A DNA stretch of 64,000 bases from Klebsormidium nitens (lineage: Eukaryota; Streptophyta; Klebsormidiophyceae; Klebsormidiales; Klebsormidiaceae), in contig DF237082.1 of assembly GCA_000708835.1 (NCBI GenBank), positions 115,702 through 179,701 on the forward strand, written 5' to 3'. A model generated the notes under the pieces. It saw nothing but the letters and a program-made list of their open reading frames with translations. It was not told the origin of the DNA and searched no databases. Made by a program: the position numbers and the translations under genes. This document shows positions 11,209-24,278 of the stretch, piece after piece; positions within the stretch are counted from its first letter, which is position 1; each line of letters begins with the position of its first letter.

Positions 11209-14200
11209 TCAATAGTTCCACGACTGCTGCTGGTTCCCGCCCCTTTGGTTCTGGTACCCCCCGCTGCCGGCAGCCCCCGCGCCCGCCCCCCCGGACAGAG
11301 GCTGCTGCGATTGCGCCTGCTGGGGGTACTGGTGTCCAGCCTGGCTCGGCCCCGATTGCGAGGGGTGGTACAATCCCCCCCCGTAGCCGCCGTGGTGTCC
11401 CTGCTGCGCGTAGTGCTGGTTGCCCCCCGGGATGTTGTAGTACGAGCTCGTGGGGGCGGCCTGGACGTCCCGGGAGAGCCCCTGCAGGCGATATGAGACG
11501 CGAAATCAGACACAGGGGGTGCAAGAAGCGTCTCAACTGTAAGGCCCAGGCAGAAGAGGAAAAAGGGTGGCCGCTGAGGGATGCAGAAGTGGTAAACGCT
11601 TATGGAGTTTGTTTAAAAAGACCCAACTTCCAAAGGATGATAATTCAAACGAATTGTTCGAGTGCTCTTGAGGCATACGGCTGGTTGTTAGTGTTCGCGA
11701 GACATTCTGGATGGCTAGAAGACAAAACACGGGCACCAGTCCACGCACTCCACAAACGACCACTCCCTCATAAGAAAGCATGCTAGCTGTCCAGTCCCGG
11801 TTTTCTGTAAAGTCTGCGGACTACCTTCTTTGCCGCAAGTAGCAAGCAAAGACTTGCTATCAGCCTCATCAGTAAGTGGCCCTTCCTTAACAAAATACGT
11901 AGAGAACAACCTGACCATTCAAGAGCTCAAATTCCAAGAGTCGATAAGGTAACTTGCGAGCCTTACAGCCCTGTTCCTTACCTGCTGGCCTGGGATGTAC
12001 AGGTTGCTCTCCTTGTACTGGCTCGCACTCAGGTCCTCATACCCCGTCGCGTTCGCACTCGACACCGCCGGCGCGCCGCCATAGCCCCCCGGCCCCGCCC
12101 CATACCCGCCATAAGCGCTCGCCCCCGGAGCGCCCCCAGCCGTCGTCCCCGGCTTATACGGCCCGCTCGGATACTTGACACTCGTGCTGACGCCACCAAC
12201 GGGGGGGTAGCTTCCACCCGCGCCGGGGGGGTAGTTCCCACCGGCCGGACCCTGGGGGTACCCGCTGTTTCCGGGGGTCGCGTAGGGCGAGTGTGAATAC
12301 GGGTTGTACATGTAGTTGGGGGGGTGCATCGGGTAAAAGTGCGGGTATTGGTAGGCGCCCGGTGGAAGGTTGGACTGCGCGTAGGCGTGGAGAGGAAGAG
12401 GCTGCTGGGCGGCAAAGCCGCCACCCGGGGGGGAGGCCCCGGTGATGCCGGCCTGGGAGGACTGGCCGCTAGTGCCGGAGGACGAAGAGGCGGCGGCCTA
12501 TATAGAAAGAAAGAAACAAGCTGAGTTACAAATCGAGCGACTATTCGAGCGATCAGAGCAGTACTCCATGGGTACAAGAACCGAATACAATGGTTTTCCA
12601 CAGACCTTTTGCTTCTGCGGCCCCAACGAGTGTTCAAGTTCGTTTGGGGAGTTTACCGCGGTGAAGTCGAAGATATACGAGACGTGGTTCATACGTGACC
12701 AAAACGGCTCTCGTTGATTTCCAGGAACTTAACACAAGTTTCGGCCGTATGCATACCACTGTCTGCGACCCCAATGCTAGAGGATTGGAGTCAACCACTT
12801 TGTCCCCAATCCAAAGCGCTTATCAAAATACAATTTCCGGGTCAGGCCCCCTCCCGCTACCACAACTTACAGGGCCTTTTGAGTGACCCAACAATAAAGT
12901 CACACACCAACGATCCGCCCTGTTTCCTGCAATACACCCCCGTGCTCTTACCTCCTGGCTCTGTGATGAGGCGCCCGTTGAGGTGGCGGATGCGCCATAC
13001 TTGCTGCTGGCGGAAGCAGCGCTACCGAGGCCAGAGTACTTGGTCTCCGTCTCAGACTGGGGCCGGAACGAGGCGTAGAAGTTGCTCGTGGGCTCTCCAT
13101 ACGGCTGCAAGGGGCAAATGGGCGAAAACTAACTATATAGGTTTCCGTTCAAACAGCAGTAGGGCTGAAGAAGGATAATTAGGCATTGCTACGGATGTAC
13201 CGCAAGGTGCCATGGTCAGCGCTGTCTTGGTGGATACGTTTGGCCCAGCCCGCATGCTCGAAAGGCTCTACAATGCTCCACCATGAACAGGATCAGACAT
13301 CCGCCTCCTTTTGTTAGGGGATGCTTGAATAAAATAGGCCCACAACCCACGATGATGATTCCAAGCCAGTCAAGGGGCCTCGATCTAACGTCCACGATCT
13401 CTAAGACTTCATTCCTCCTTGCAATGCCTTCCATCGTCCCCCCAGATCAAGCCAAAGAGTCACTTCCGAAGGACTTACAAAATCTCCTACTCCATCTCAA
13501 TACCGCTCAACAGCCCAATCCTTATGAGCTTGCTGGCCGCATTCTCCCGAACTGCAATATTTGTATGTATCCCCACGGGTGAGTAACCCAATCTGCAGCA
13601 TCTGGGCGCAATCCTCACCGTGCTGAAGCTCGAGAGCCGGGTCGCCTCGCTCCCCTGGCTGTCGATGTCGTATGGGTACTGGCTGGATAGGTGCGGAAGA
13701 CCGACACCCGAGAAACCAGGGTACCCCGGGTACTGCGGATATTGCTGCGCCTGGTGCAGGCTGCTGGTGCCGTCGTGCTTGGCAGCCTCGGAGTGGGAGG
13801 TAGAAGAGGGGGGGAGGGACGACGACTCGGCCACGCTGCTGGGGGGGGCGATGGAGGACGACGGGTGCTGGCTGTAGGCCTGGCTGGTGGCGGAGATGCT
13901 GCGGGGGGGTAACGAAAAGTCTGACATTAGAAACTGAATGGAACAAAACTGTGGTCAAGTGAGAAGGGTTTCGTTGAGGCGCCGCGGAACCGCAGAAGGA
14001 AGACCTTGAGGTCATCAACGATGAGGTATACCGTGCGGATGCTTCATAATGAAACAGGACCGTAAGCCTGCATGAGCGACAACTATACTCCCAGGAGAAA
14101 GCGCCGACAAGCTTTCGCTGGAAGTGAGCGGATCACCTCAGGAAGTCTCAGGAATTCTCGGCACCTTTGACGCATACGCTGCTGTTACAGAAAGCAACCA

Positions 14201-17200
14201 CACCAAAGTCACGGCCCCTCGCTCGCTTACCTGGACGGCACATGCTGCTGCGCCCCGCTCGTGGCCGCCTTGGGCGGTGCCACGCTCTCTCCAAAGCCCC
14301 CAAACCCTGCCCCAAAGCTCCCAAAGCTGAGGCGCGTCCGGTCGGCCTCCGACACCTGGAGTTAAGCTCAAAGGGGTTATGCAAAATAATGGGCAGGTAA
14401 TATTCATGCCCCTAAGGAAAGAGAGGCACCTAACGAAAACCGGGTAGGATTAGGTGGCGGGGAACAATGCTAACAGTGTATGCCTCCAGTTTCACGAGAT
14501 TTCTGCCATTGTAGCGAGTGACAATCTGAGAGGAGCCAGTAACAAATCGAGAAAAGCTATGACCTGCCAAGGACAGGGAGCTTTTGACGGCCAGCTCTGG
14601 CCTTACCGCTGAAGCTCTCTCACAGACCTCTTCACCCATCTCTTAGTCCATCTGCTAGATTCGCGATTCTCCAGAAGCAAACACCATTATCGTAGAGATT
14701 TACCTGGAGGTGTCCTGGGAGAATGACGGGCTTCTCTTCCTGCTGCGGCTGGATGCTCAGGCTCTCCAGCTTGGCAGCGACCGCAGACTGGGGCGGTGAT
14801 GTGGGGCGGTTCATCGGCTCAGACGCGACGGGCGAGGAACCGATCGAGTTGGGCAGGTTGGGACCGGGAGCCTTGGGCTTCCACTCGAGGCCACTGCTTG
14901 GGGCTGCAAAAAGGGGGGGTGGAGTGACGTCAGCTGAAGTAGCTGGTTGGTGTAAGGGGGAATTGATGTTAGCAGAGCGTTGTACGAAGGGTGGTGACAT
15001 CAACGAGGCGATGTGAGTAGAAAGCTGACGGCAGCGCACTTCTGAGAGGAAAAGAAAGGATCGAGCCGACGGGGGAGATAACCCGAGGTATATGCATGAA
15101 AGGACGCGTGCACACCAATCAGGAGGAAGAAGCCCCGACAATCGACTGCAGGAAACCTGCTGGTTTGCAAAGACACCACCCGTGCCGCTGACTAAGGCTC
15201 AGCAGAAAAGCAATCTGCCTCCTCTTTTGTTGCATAAGTAGCCCCCCGCTTCACCAGGAAATCAAGCGAGACAGCTTATACCTGCCCCCAAGAAAGAAAC
15301 AACCACACTAACGCAGGTCCCCTTTTGCTTGTGGTGCCGCCATCAGCCATCACCAAACTTTGGACACACTTCCTGCTAACCACACCAATCTCGAATTGCA
15401 CAACTGCTGCATCCCACATTGAAAAGCCCCCTGGTTATGTTGCTCGGGCAATGTGCCCTTCCCTGACATCATCAGGCTCGTCTGGATACAATAAATCTAC
15501 AAACTGCCAACCTGATCTCTCTTGCACAGCCCTCCTTGCAATACTACACCAAGGGCTCTCATACCTCAAGAACCTTGAGTCTTTGGATGAGAAAGGCCAG
15601 CCAGTGCTCACCCTTTGACACTGCCTGGGGTTGGTAAGCGGGCCTTGACCCATACTGGCTCGTCACCCCAACGCTCCTCCCTGGCGCACGGGCGTCCTCC
15701 GCCCCGTCGCTCACGTCCGACTGCAGCAACGGCCTCTCTTGCGGCATGGGGGGGGGCACGATGGGGGACGCCACAGGCGCGGACTGCCCCCCTGAAATGC
15801 TGCTCTCGCCAATCGAACCCCCCAGGTCCGACGTGCTCGGAGGGGACCCTGCCTGGCCCCCCACGGGCAGGCTCGACTCGTACGACATGCCCCTGTCCTT
15901 GCTGATCGGCCGCTGCGTCCCCACTGTTCCTAGCTCCCGCTTGATCCCCCCTCCCGGCGCCCGCGCGTCAAACGACGGGTGCAATACGGGGTCGGTTGCA
16001 GAAGAATACACCCCCGAGGGGGGGGACGACGGGGCCGCTGCAAGGGCCGACGCTGGCGTGTACTGAGGGGGTGTGGGGGGGGGCTGGGGGGAAGGAGACG
16101 ACGCAGGCTGGGGGGCACTTTGGGGCTGCGTCTGGGGGGGGGTCTGCTGGGTAGATACAGTGGGCTGCGAAGGCTGCTGCTGCTGTTGCTGGTGTCCCTT
16201 TACAATGTCTGCAAGCGTGGATCCAGAACTGCCCCATCCCCCTGCCATGGGGCCCCGCGAGTAGAGGGGCCGCTGGGGCTCGCCACCTGGCGCAGCCACC
16301 CCGGAGCCCGCCGCAAGACCGCTGTATACCAGCGTTGCAAGAGGTTCAGCAACAGAAGCAAAAGCTGAATAACAGCCAGCTCCAGGAGAGATACAGCTGT
16401 TTTGCCAAAAGATGGTGTAACGGCTTACATTCTCCCCCTCACTGCCGCCTTCAAACAACCAAACTATGCACTGAACCCACCAGAGCCCTGAGGGGCACGG
16501 ATAGTTTCTCTCAGATGCAGCCTCAAAGAAGTGAAGAGCTGACAATAGTGCATGCTGAGAGCTTACTTTGCAAGACCTTCCCAGTGCGCAACAGCGTGGA
16601 ACTAATTCCCTATTACTCTTTAACTTTTGAGTGTTTCATAGCAAAATCAGCAGATTCCTCACTGAACCAGCACAGAAGAATCGAATGGACAGCTGGCGGG
16701 CCGTCCTCCGCATGCTCAGTCAGGCCGGTCAAAATGACAACTTTCTCTGGTAACTCAGTCGCCCACTCTAATCCCGACACAGCAAGTACGGGGAACTATG
16801 AACAAGCAGCGCCAAATGCACAAGCAAATGCAGTACTAAAGTCACCCTTTCTCCTCATGTCTGTGCTTTTGACTGTATTGCTCAATGACAGATAAGGTCT
16901 TTTGCAGCAGCTTGGAATTCCCAGCCAATGCCGCTCGATTTTTGGATGCCTCTCACCTCTGCCCTGTCCCTGGTAAAGATGACGCGCCGCTGCTGAAGGC
17001 CGGCGGCAACAAAGACGGTGGGGCGGCTGGAGGTGCTGCCGCAGGCGCTCCCCTGAAATCCAGAATGGAATCAGTGTCAGACAGCGTGCGTCATCCCAGA
17101 AACCTCCTCCTCCCACATTCTTGACCTCCCACTCTCTTGAAGCATTGCTCAGTACAGGGCCCATTGCCCGGGCTTTGCCTCTTGCATAAGATTGCTACTT

Positions 17201-18670
17201 GGCCTTTGCGTGACCAACGCAACTCAACAACACTCCCTTTGATGCTGAAATCCAAGCGACAATTCTCTGTCCCGCAAGCATGCTCCATCTTGCACCTTTT
17301 CAAAGGCAGAGTACTCGACATCTTGCACCTTTTCAATCACAGAGTACTCTACACAAAAAGCAACTGCTCCAGACACCAACAGAGCCGCCACACTGACCCC
17401 TGGGCCGGAGCAAAGGTGTGCTTCTGCTGCCCAGCTGCCGGCTGCGGTGCACCCCCGAGCGATGGGGGCCGCGGATGAATACCATTCTCCCTTGCAGGTG
17501 GGGGGCGCCTGACTCCATTTGTATCTGCATCAAAGCGGAAGGACTCTTTTCCACCTTCCCCACCCCGTTACCGCACGGTCTTGCACATTGCTCAGCAGGT
17601 CTTTTATCTCTCCTGGCGACTTTACTACCCTCCTGTGAACCCCTGTGTATAAATCAATTGAGTATGCTGAAGCATGTGTCAACCAAGTGTGCCCTTTTCA
17701 GGGTTGGTCACAGGTCCTAAATGTGCAGTCTACATCTACTCGGAGCAATATCCAACATTCTTGGCCACAAGTTGCCTCTCATGAGCCGCCCTCAAGCTCC
17801 TCAACCTGGTTTTGACTAGTGCGCATTAATCCTTGGCAAAACGTGTCAGGAATCCTACATTCATCGCTGCCCCAAACTGCCCCCCTCTAACGCAGAAAAA
17901 TGCACTGACCTCCAGACCCTGGCCTTGATGCAAAACCACCCCGCCCTGAGCCCGGTCGATCCAACCCCCCGCTAATGCCTCCTCCACGTCCTCCTCGAAA
18001 GCTGCCCCCCCCAACGGGCGCTCTGGGCCTACCCTCCTGTGCAGGTGACTTACCCGCCGGTGTCTGCACAACCAGATACTGATTGATTGGTTTCCTACGT
18101 AAACTGCCTAAAAATCACAAAAGTACTTGCAAAAAAACCTTTTTCTGGATTTCTGTGATGCAAGCCTGACTGCTCAAAATGGTTTCATTCAATCTTGCTT
18201 GTGAAAGTATTGTGACACTCTGTACCCGCAATTGTACAACCGGATAATGGTGATAATGCTTTCCACATTCGCAGAACACTTACCTCCTTAATCTTCTTCT
18301 TCCGCTTGACGTCTACAAAGGGGTCTGCACGAAGATGAAACTTTTATCACAATTCAGAACAGGGCAAAGCACAAAACAAGCTCATTGTACGTTGAAGCAC
18401 GTCAACTCAGAGTGCCATGTAGAGACAGATGGTTGCTCGATAGGGTTCTGTCCAGCAGCTGCAAGCGGCAGGATAGAGGAACGAACCTTGGTTGAGAAGT
18501 CTCTGCACGGCCTCATTCGGATCCATCCCACATGCTTTTAGCTCTGTGTAAATCTGATCCTCATCTGCTGAAGGCACTATCTCTTTCACCGACTGTACAA
18601 ATTTCTTGGCGCTTTGGGGAATGCCCCCCGCCAAGGCCGGCTTTGCCGACGCTGCACCTGGCTTGCTCAT
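11209..18670 (-). CDS. GIP1: GBF-interacting protein 1-like (DUF1296), 952 aa
   Basis: GIP1 proteins are plant nuclear co-regulators first described as enhancing DNA binding by G-box bZIP factors. Twelve exons join without frame conflict: 18487-18670, 18284-18324, 17910-18063, 17398-17524, 16957-17052, 15612-16321, 14704-14903, 14231-14355, 13619-13898, 12952-13104, 11982-12497, 11209-11481. The N-terminal GIP1_N domain (residues ~18-75) is clear: AKKFVQSVKEIVPSADEDQI, MDPNEAVQRLLNQ, DPFVDVKRKKKIKE. A GR-rich stretch follows (residues ~85-125). Residues ~498-519 hold the conserved motif GHLQVSEADRTRLSFGSFG. The C-terminal half is low complexity (Gln, Pro, Ser, Gly, Tyr) and ends QQQSWNY, typical of the family. 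A seven-Gln run lies in the 710-nt exon. Start codon: the ATG at 18670, eleven codons before the conserved domain. Confidence 0.93.
17284..17351. repeat. Two-copy ~39-bp tandem repeat in a GIP1 intron
   Basis: The segment CATCTTGCACCTTTTCAA, followed some ten bases later by CAGAGTACTC, occurs twice in a row inside the intron 17053-17397. It does not copy exon sequence, unlike the repeats of the DC2, GLYR and CDC5 genes. Confidence 0.6.
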
Positions 18671-19761
18671 GATGACAGACCCCCGCCTGCTCCACAGAGA
18701 GGGGAGCGAACAGACCCTCCTCCTACGAACAAAAAGCACCTTCTTTCAGGCGGTGGCGGACAACGATGGTGGACAAGACGCTACAAAATCTTCTGGTGGT
18801 GAATCCAGCTGGCCCTGAGGCTGCATGAGGTGGGCATTGTCAGAGGTGACCCGTTAATTGGAGAAACGATTGCAGGATACTGTTTACTTGCGTAACGCAG
18901 TGCTCACTATCAGTGAAAGCGTTTCACACATTCGCCGTTGCCAATGATCGCTCTCTAATCAGAGACTCGGACAGTCGAGGTGAACTCTCCTCGCGGCGGC
19001 CTCTTTGGCGGGTAATCCTCTGAGGAACATGACCTTCCTGGGCCAAAATGCTGCGCTTTAGCCTTTAACATTTCAAGAGCAGGTGCCGTAGAGGACTCGG
19101 TTGGGAGCTGCTTTCGCGGACCTCGAGCTGACGTGGAGTGTCGAAGTTTCGCTCGTGTCAGAGTATCTTCTCCTCTCGCGGACCGTTCACTGCACAATAT
19201 CGAACGGTGCAGCGCCGGAAAGAGCCGGAAAAAGATCTGCTTCCAGACTTTAGAGTCAGGAGTCAGGATTCAGGACTGAGGACTCGATCAGCTGCTACAT
19301 AGCGCATTGAAAGTTGCCAATTGGCTGTGCAAGGAGAACAGATCATCCTCAAGAGCGCAGCTAGCTTAGGCGACCCGTCTCTTCAGCAAGTCTTGAAGAT
19401 TCCATACGAGGCCAAATATCGTAATGGGCAATTGAATGGGCTACCTAGAAAACCAAGCATGTCGCAATATGAGCACGATGAGCAAGTCGCATGCAGCCGT
19501 CGCACGCATCACATTAGTAGAGATACATAGTATAACTCGGACTACCGACCACTTTTGAAGATTGACAATAGACTTGGCCATACCCGCATTCAACATTTGT
19601 TAGTGACCGGATGTGAAAGCATGTGTCACGGGATGAAAAAGAGATGCTCAGAAATGGAGCAGGTGAAGCATAGAAGACCTCGTCTTTGACGCCTCGCATG
19701 TATCGTTGATCAACTTCTGCTCGAAGTACAAAGTAGATGTAGCTCCGAAGTGCAAAGCCAA
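18671..19761. other. Intergenic region upstream of GIP1
   Basis: This separates the GIP1 start from the ACINUS stop; both genes run on the minus strand, so it should hold the GIP1 promoter and the ACINUS 3' flank. A minus-strand frame at 18955-19197 looks mildly protein-like but has no initiator ATG upstream of its middle. Nothing else is supported. Confidence 0.5.
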
Positions 19762-22700
19762 CTACGCAGCAGTCCCTTTGCCTGGTGGTGCATTTTCTTC
19801 TTTTTGTTTCTGTTCTTTAACTTGTTCTTCCGTCAAGGGGAGCCAATAGATGCATGGTTTGGCGGTTGTCTTCCGGAAGAGATCGTCAAGCGACCGCATG
19901 GCAGGCTCTGCACAGGTAGGGACAATCTGAGACTTCGACTTTGCTTGATCCTATTGAAGCAAGATAGCTTATTGTCGTTCCTTGCGATGGGTGCGAAGCA
20001 CTCCCGACAAGCAGAGAGCACATCATTAGAGAACAAAACGCCCATGTGACCAATCAAGGACTGGCGCTACATCTTTGGCCCGCAAGACTGACAAAGTACA
20101 TTCGCAAAAAGAAAACAGTAACGTGCTTTCACACCAACGGGTCTCTGAAAGGGTCTCACAATGAGCTACAAGTGGAAACTAACGAATTCCCAAATATGAG
20201 ATCGACGCCAAGATGATGCATCTTAAGAATACTCGTACCACGTTATGAAGGCAGGTGCAGGGAGATCTTCCACAAGTCGTGGAGACTCCGTTTTACACTC
20301 TCTTCGCTCAATTCAATCATCAACAGCAAAGCTCTGCTGGACGGAATGACATCGTCCTGTCCAACGTCTATTCCTTCTGTGTAACTCGTCCTGATTCCAT
20401 TGCGTCACGATGCTTCACCGCCAGCATTATTCCCATTAGCTGGACAAGGAGAGGGCTCACCTGCCACTACTGGAACGGGCTTCTCAGCGACCGGTAGAGT
20501 CAGCCTCTCCTTCACAGGGAGCACCACCCTCTGACTTGCCGTCCCCTTGGCAGCCTCCTCTTTTCCGGCGCTTCGGCTGGCCGCCGCCGCAGCATTTGGC
20601 GGAGGAGGCACGGCAGCCCCCTTCACTCTGCTCTCTACTTCCGACTCTGCAACGAAGCTGACCACCAAGTGCTTGCCCCCCAAGGGAGGCCACTGCAAGT
20701 TGAACAGGGCCTCCCGCGTGCGCACGGCGTCCTCGACGGATTTGAACTGCACGAAAGACGAGAAACGACGTGGCTGCTGAAATCACCAACTCCCAAGTTC
20801 TACCGCTCAACCACGGACAGGGCAATTCTGGATTCGGAGTACGAAACTACCGAAATTTCCCCAGAGTTTCTGAATGGTGGGGCGTCAACATGCCAATCGG
20901 AAGTACGGGATGTGGAATCAAGAGACAATACCGTGATTCAGTCCTCTGGCCAGAAAACGTCATTCTGCACACCTCATAAGTCTCAGAAAACGATATGCAG
21001 TCAAGATTGTTTAATACCATCACAGGCGGCAAGAACCCTTATGCTGATAAGTAGAGCGTTCTGCTCACAAATTACCAGATACTTGCGGCAAATGCGCAAC
21101 TTGAGCCTTAAGCCAGATCGTCCCGGAGCATCATCTACGAAACTAGAGAGGACAGCTGTACAGCGACCAGCAGGGATACACCAGCAAGCCCTAAGAAGGT
21201 TACCAGATCTGCTGCACACCCTGTCTGCCTGCAACACGAAGGAAGCACTGCACTGCAGCCTGCAGCAATTGATCTACCTACATGGCGCAAGGGCAAAGGT
21301 CTTTCTCACCATGACAAAGCAGTGCGTCTTGATCGAGTCCATCCAGAATCCGTTCTCCTCAATGGTTCCAGTTTCGCTCAGCAGCGCACGAAGGGCCCTC
21401 TCAGTAAATGGCCGGACAAGGTTGTTGACACGCACCGAACGGGTTGCTGGACGCGCAGAAGCCGGGACTGTGTCCAGACAAGACAGAGAAAGGACTTTAG
21501 ATCTGTTTTCAAGTCACTCAACTTTGTGGAAGAGACCTGCGACACAAAAAAGCTCGATGGCAGCAAATGAAGCAGTGGTCTCTCAGAAAGGATCTCAGAA
21601 AGAAACTTAGACCAGATGCATTCTGGTTTGCTACCACTCACCATCTCTCTTCCCCGCCTCTCCATTGCTCCTGATTGCCAGGCGAGCAATTGGCCTCGTC
21701 TGGGTCCTGTCTGCAGGTCTTACGCTCTTCTCCTGCTCTGCAGGCTTGCCTTGTGTATCCTCCTTCTTGTCTGGACTGTCATGCCTTTGAACGGGCTTGC
21801 TGGTCTGCACACTTCGCTCTTTCGCTGCCTCCACTTTCTGGAACTTAGCAGGGCGGCCCTCCTTTTCACCTCCATTCTCCAACCTCCCATCTGCACGCAT
21901 CAGGATTGGTGGGGCATCAAGTGACTATCATTCAAAAGAGCACATATGCAGGCCCGAGCAGTGCACACGTAGAGCCGGACAGTGTCTGGCATGACCGGTG
22001 TCATTCGTACCCCTGCATGCATCCCGCATTTTCAATTCTTCATCCTCCTGAAAGCCATGTTTAGCCATCCGCACAGCAGAGCACACTCGATGTGGTGCTC
22101 ATGGGGGTTGCGCAATGTTCTCGCTAAGAGTTAAAGGCCTGCATCTCTTCTGACACAAACCTCACCTTCCTTCTGACTCCTCTTTACGCCGCTCTCTCGC
22201 CTGGGTTCTTTGCCCATTTCACCTTGCTCCTCTTCCATTGCACTACTGCTTGGAACGCTCGTGTCGACTCCGCTCCTGTCGGGATGCTCAGTTGTTGGAG
22301 GCTGTTCCACTGTCTTGGGCTGAGCATTCTCAAGCTGCAAAACACACGGTCTAGCGTTCTGAATCGTTCTGTCAACCTGATGAAACCTCGTGTATCTTGT
22401 AGGCTGGCATTGCAACAAAGGAACATTGCTGTCATCCGCGCATTGAGCGCTTCAACAACTGTTTCATGGCCTTCATCACATGCAAGCAATGCAGCCACGT
22501 AGCGAAGAGTCAGACCGTGCCGCCTGAAACCCCACGACAAATCACACCACCGCAGGCGATGGTACATACCGCTTCGCCCTCTGCCCTGCCTCCTCCCTCA
22601 CTTGGACCCAGAGCACCATCAGACGCTTCAGGTTTCAAAAGGTCTCCCGCTTTTTCTACGGAAGGAGCTTCGGGTGGTGGACCTCCCACAGGAACCTCTG

Positions 22701-23289
22701 CAGGGCCAGCCTCAGGCGCTTTGGGATCGTCAAGGCGGGTGTCTTCAATCTGAGTGTCAGAATGCAGCTCAGGCTTAGCGTCCTCCTTGCTTCCATTCTC
22801 CGCAGGCAGTGCTGGCGCAGTGTCCCGTCCATAATCCTCAGGGGCTGTTGCTGCAGGAGCTTCAATTTCAAAAGGGCCCCTGGCTGAGATGTGGGCATCT
22901 GCTTCAGCCGGCTGCTGTTCCTTCTCTGTCTTTCCAATAATCAAAGTCTCCGCCACTGGAGACAGCACCGGAGGGTCTTCTGTAGTTGCCTTTCCATCTG
23001 CAACCATCTCTGGTTCTGCAGAAAGATCCTCTTGCTTCTTGGCGATCTCTGCAATCTCCATTTGATTTGCGACATCATCAGCCGCTCCATCTTGGTCGGC
23101 AACAGTGTTGGTTTTTGCCTCTGCCTCAAGCTGTTCAGACTCTATGAGTACTGGTTGGCTTTCCTGCCGAACCGCTTCTGATAGCCGCTCTGCAAGCTCC
23201 GCCTTTAATCCCTTGAGCGGAAGACCCCTCTTTTTCAACTCCTCTTTCAACTCGGCAACCTTCAGCTGCCCGATCTGCGCTTGGTCCAT
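19762..23289 (-). CDS. ACIN1: ACINUS-like SAP/RRM splicing factor, 585 aa
   Basis: ACINUS scaffolds the ASAP complex with SAP18 and RNPS1/SR45 at exon junctions. Six phase-consistent exons: 22570-23289, 22166-22334, 21642-21890, 21310-21467, 20461-20776, 19762-19907. A SAP domain opens the protein (residues ~5-40: [20 protein letters not shown]). A long acidic, Pro/Glu-rich middle follows. The atypical RRM spans the two exons after residue ~385: [27 protein letters not shown], then [20 protein letters not shown]. The final exon carries the RNPS1-SAP18 binding motif, [20 protein letters not shown], diagnostic for ACINUS. The open frame extends upstream of the chosen ATG, but [10 protein letters not shown] sits directly before the SAP domain. 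The exon at 20776 could instead start at 20773, three bases shorter. It is divergent from the ARGLU1 gene. Confidence 0.92.
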
Positions 23290-24278
23290 TGCGAGGCTAA
23301 CCGCTGTCAGAAAAGCTAGCTTTGACCTTTGAAGTGGGCAGTAAGACGGTCTAGAACCACGTCCTCCCTTGGCTTTCTGCTCTGTCGCCTCGATCAGAAC
23401 AGGCTGAAGAAATGTTGGGTAGCAAGCTCGAAAGATGGCAATGGCATGCAAGAAAGTGTTCAATCCTTCAAAAAACTCGAATTGGCAAATGGTGCAACCT
23501 TTTCGGTGTGACAAAGTGTGACATCAAAGGGTGCTTGGCGCAGAGTGTCAGCTTTGACACCGATCATTTTTTCTGAGGTTTCGTGCCAAAATGGCTGTCA
23601 AACAGAGTCGTGCTTTTCTCAGGGACTTGCAGAGTGGCTTTGCCAAAGCAACAACTTGAACTCGAGCTCGAAGGTGGTGCAGAGCATCATCAGGCGCGCT
23701 AGGCGGCCGTCACTTCCTTAGCTCGAGCCCCTCGCACTTATCTGCAGCTGTATCGGCAAAGTCAGATTTGCAGTAATCGGCAAAGGGTGGCTGTGCGACT
23801 GTGAGGCCACGCTTCGACGGGCGATCAAGCGGAAGGTAAGCTGGACGAGGCGCAGACAAAAGGCAATGGTCTCCGCAGCTGACGTTGAAAGTCATTCAGA
23901 ATGTAGACGTCTATGTATGTCCATCAGTTTGTCTGGATTGTTCGTTCACTTCGTTTGACATGAACGACTTGTTGATCAGCGGTGTGCCTTAAAATTACCA
24001 CTGTGGCCTCATTGGTGAGCAAGGCGCTGTCTCGTCCTTGTTTTTCGGTCCTTGACCATGTGACTTCTTTCCGTTCTGAGAGCAATTAGATCGAAGAGTT
24101 GTTGCTTTCTTTCATGCGAGCCACCCTGGCCCAGGATCTTAGCATATCCACTGAATTACACTATTTCTCCCCCATTTGAAAGGGGTTGAATTGGAAGCAC
24201 GGTGAGGATGTCTGAGTAGTGACGTGAAGTCATTCTCTGCTAGTTTCAGGTGATCTTGAGGTTTGAACTTTGTGTTCA
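23290..24278. promoter_or_regulatory. Shared upstream region of ACINUS (-) and ARGLU1 (+)
   Basis: The two start codons lie 989 bp apart on opposite strands, so promoters and 5' untranslated regions of both splicing genes fall here. I see no clear TATA box or conserved element that decides the transcription starts. The call rests on gene orientation. Confidence 0.5.

Noticed and set aside
18955-19197. 80-codon minus-strand frame upstream of GIP1
   Set aside because: It has no ATG near its start, no splice partner with matching phase and no recognisable motif.
20669-21610. 313-codon plus-strand frame
   Set aside because: It is antisense to two ACINUS exons and their introns and contains no recognisable domain.
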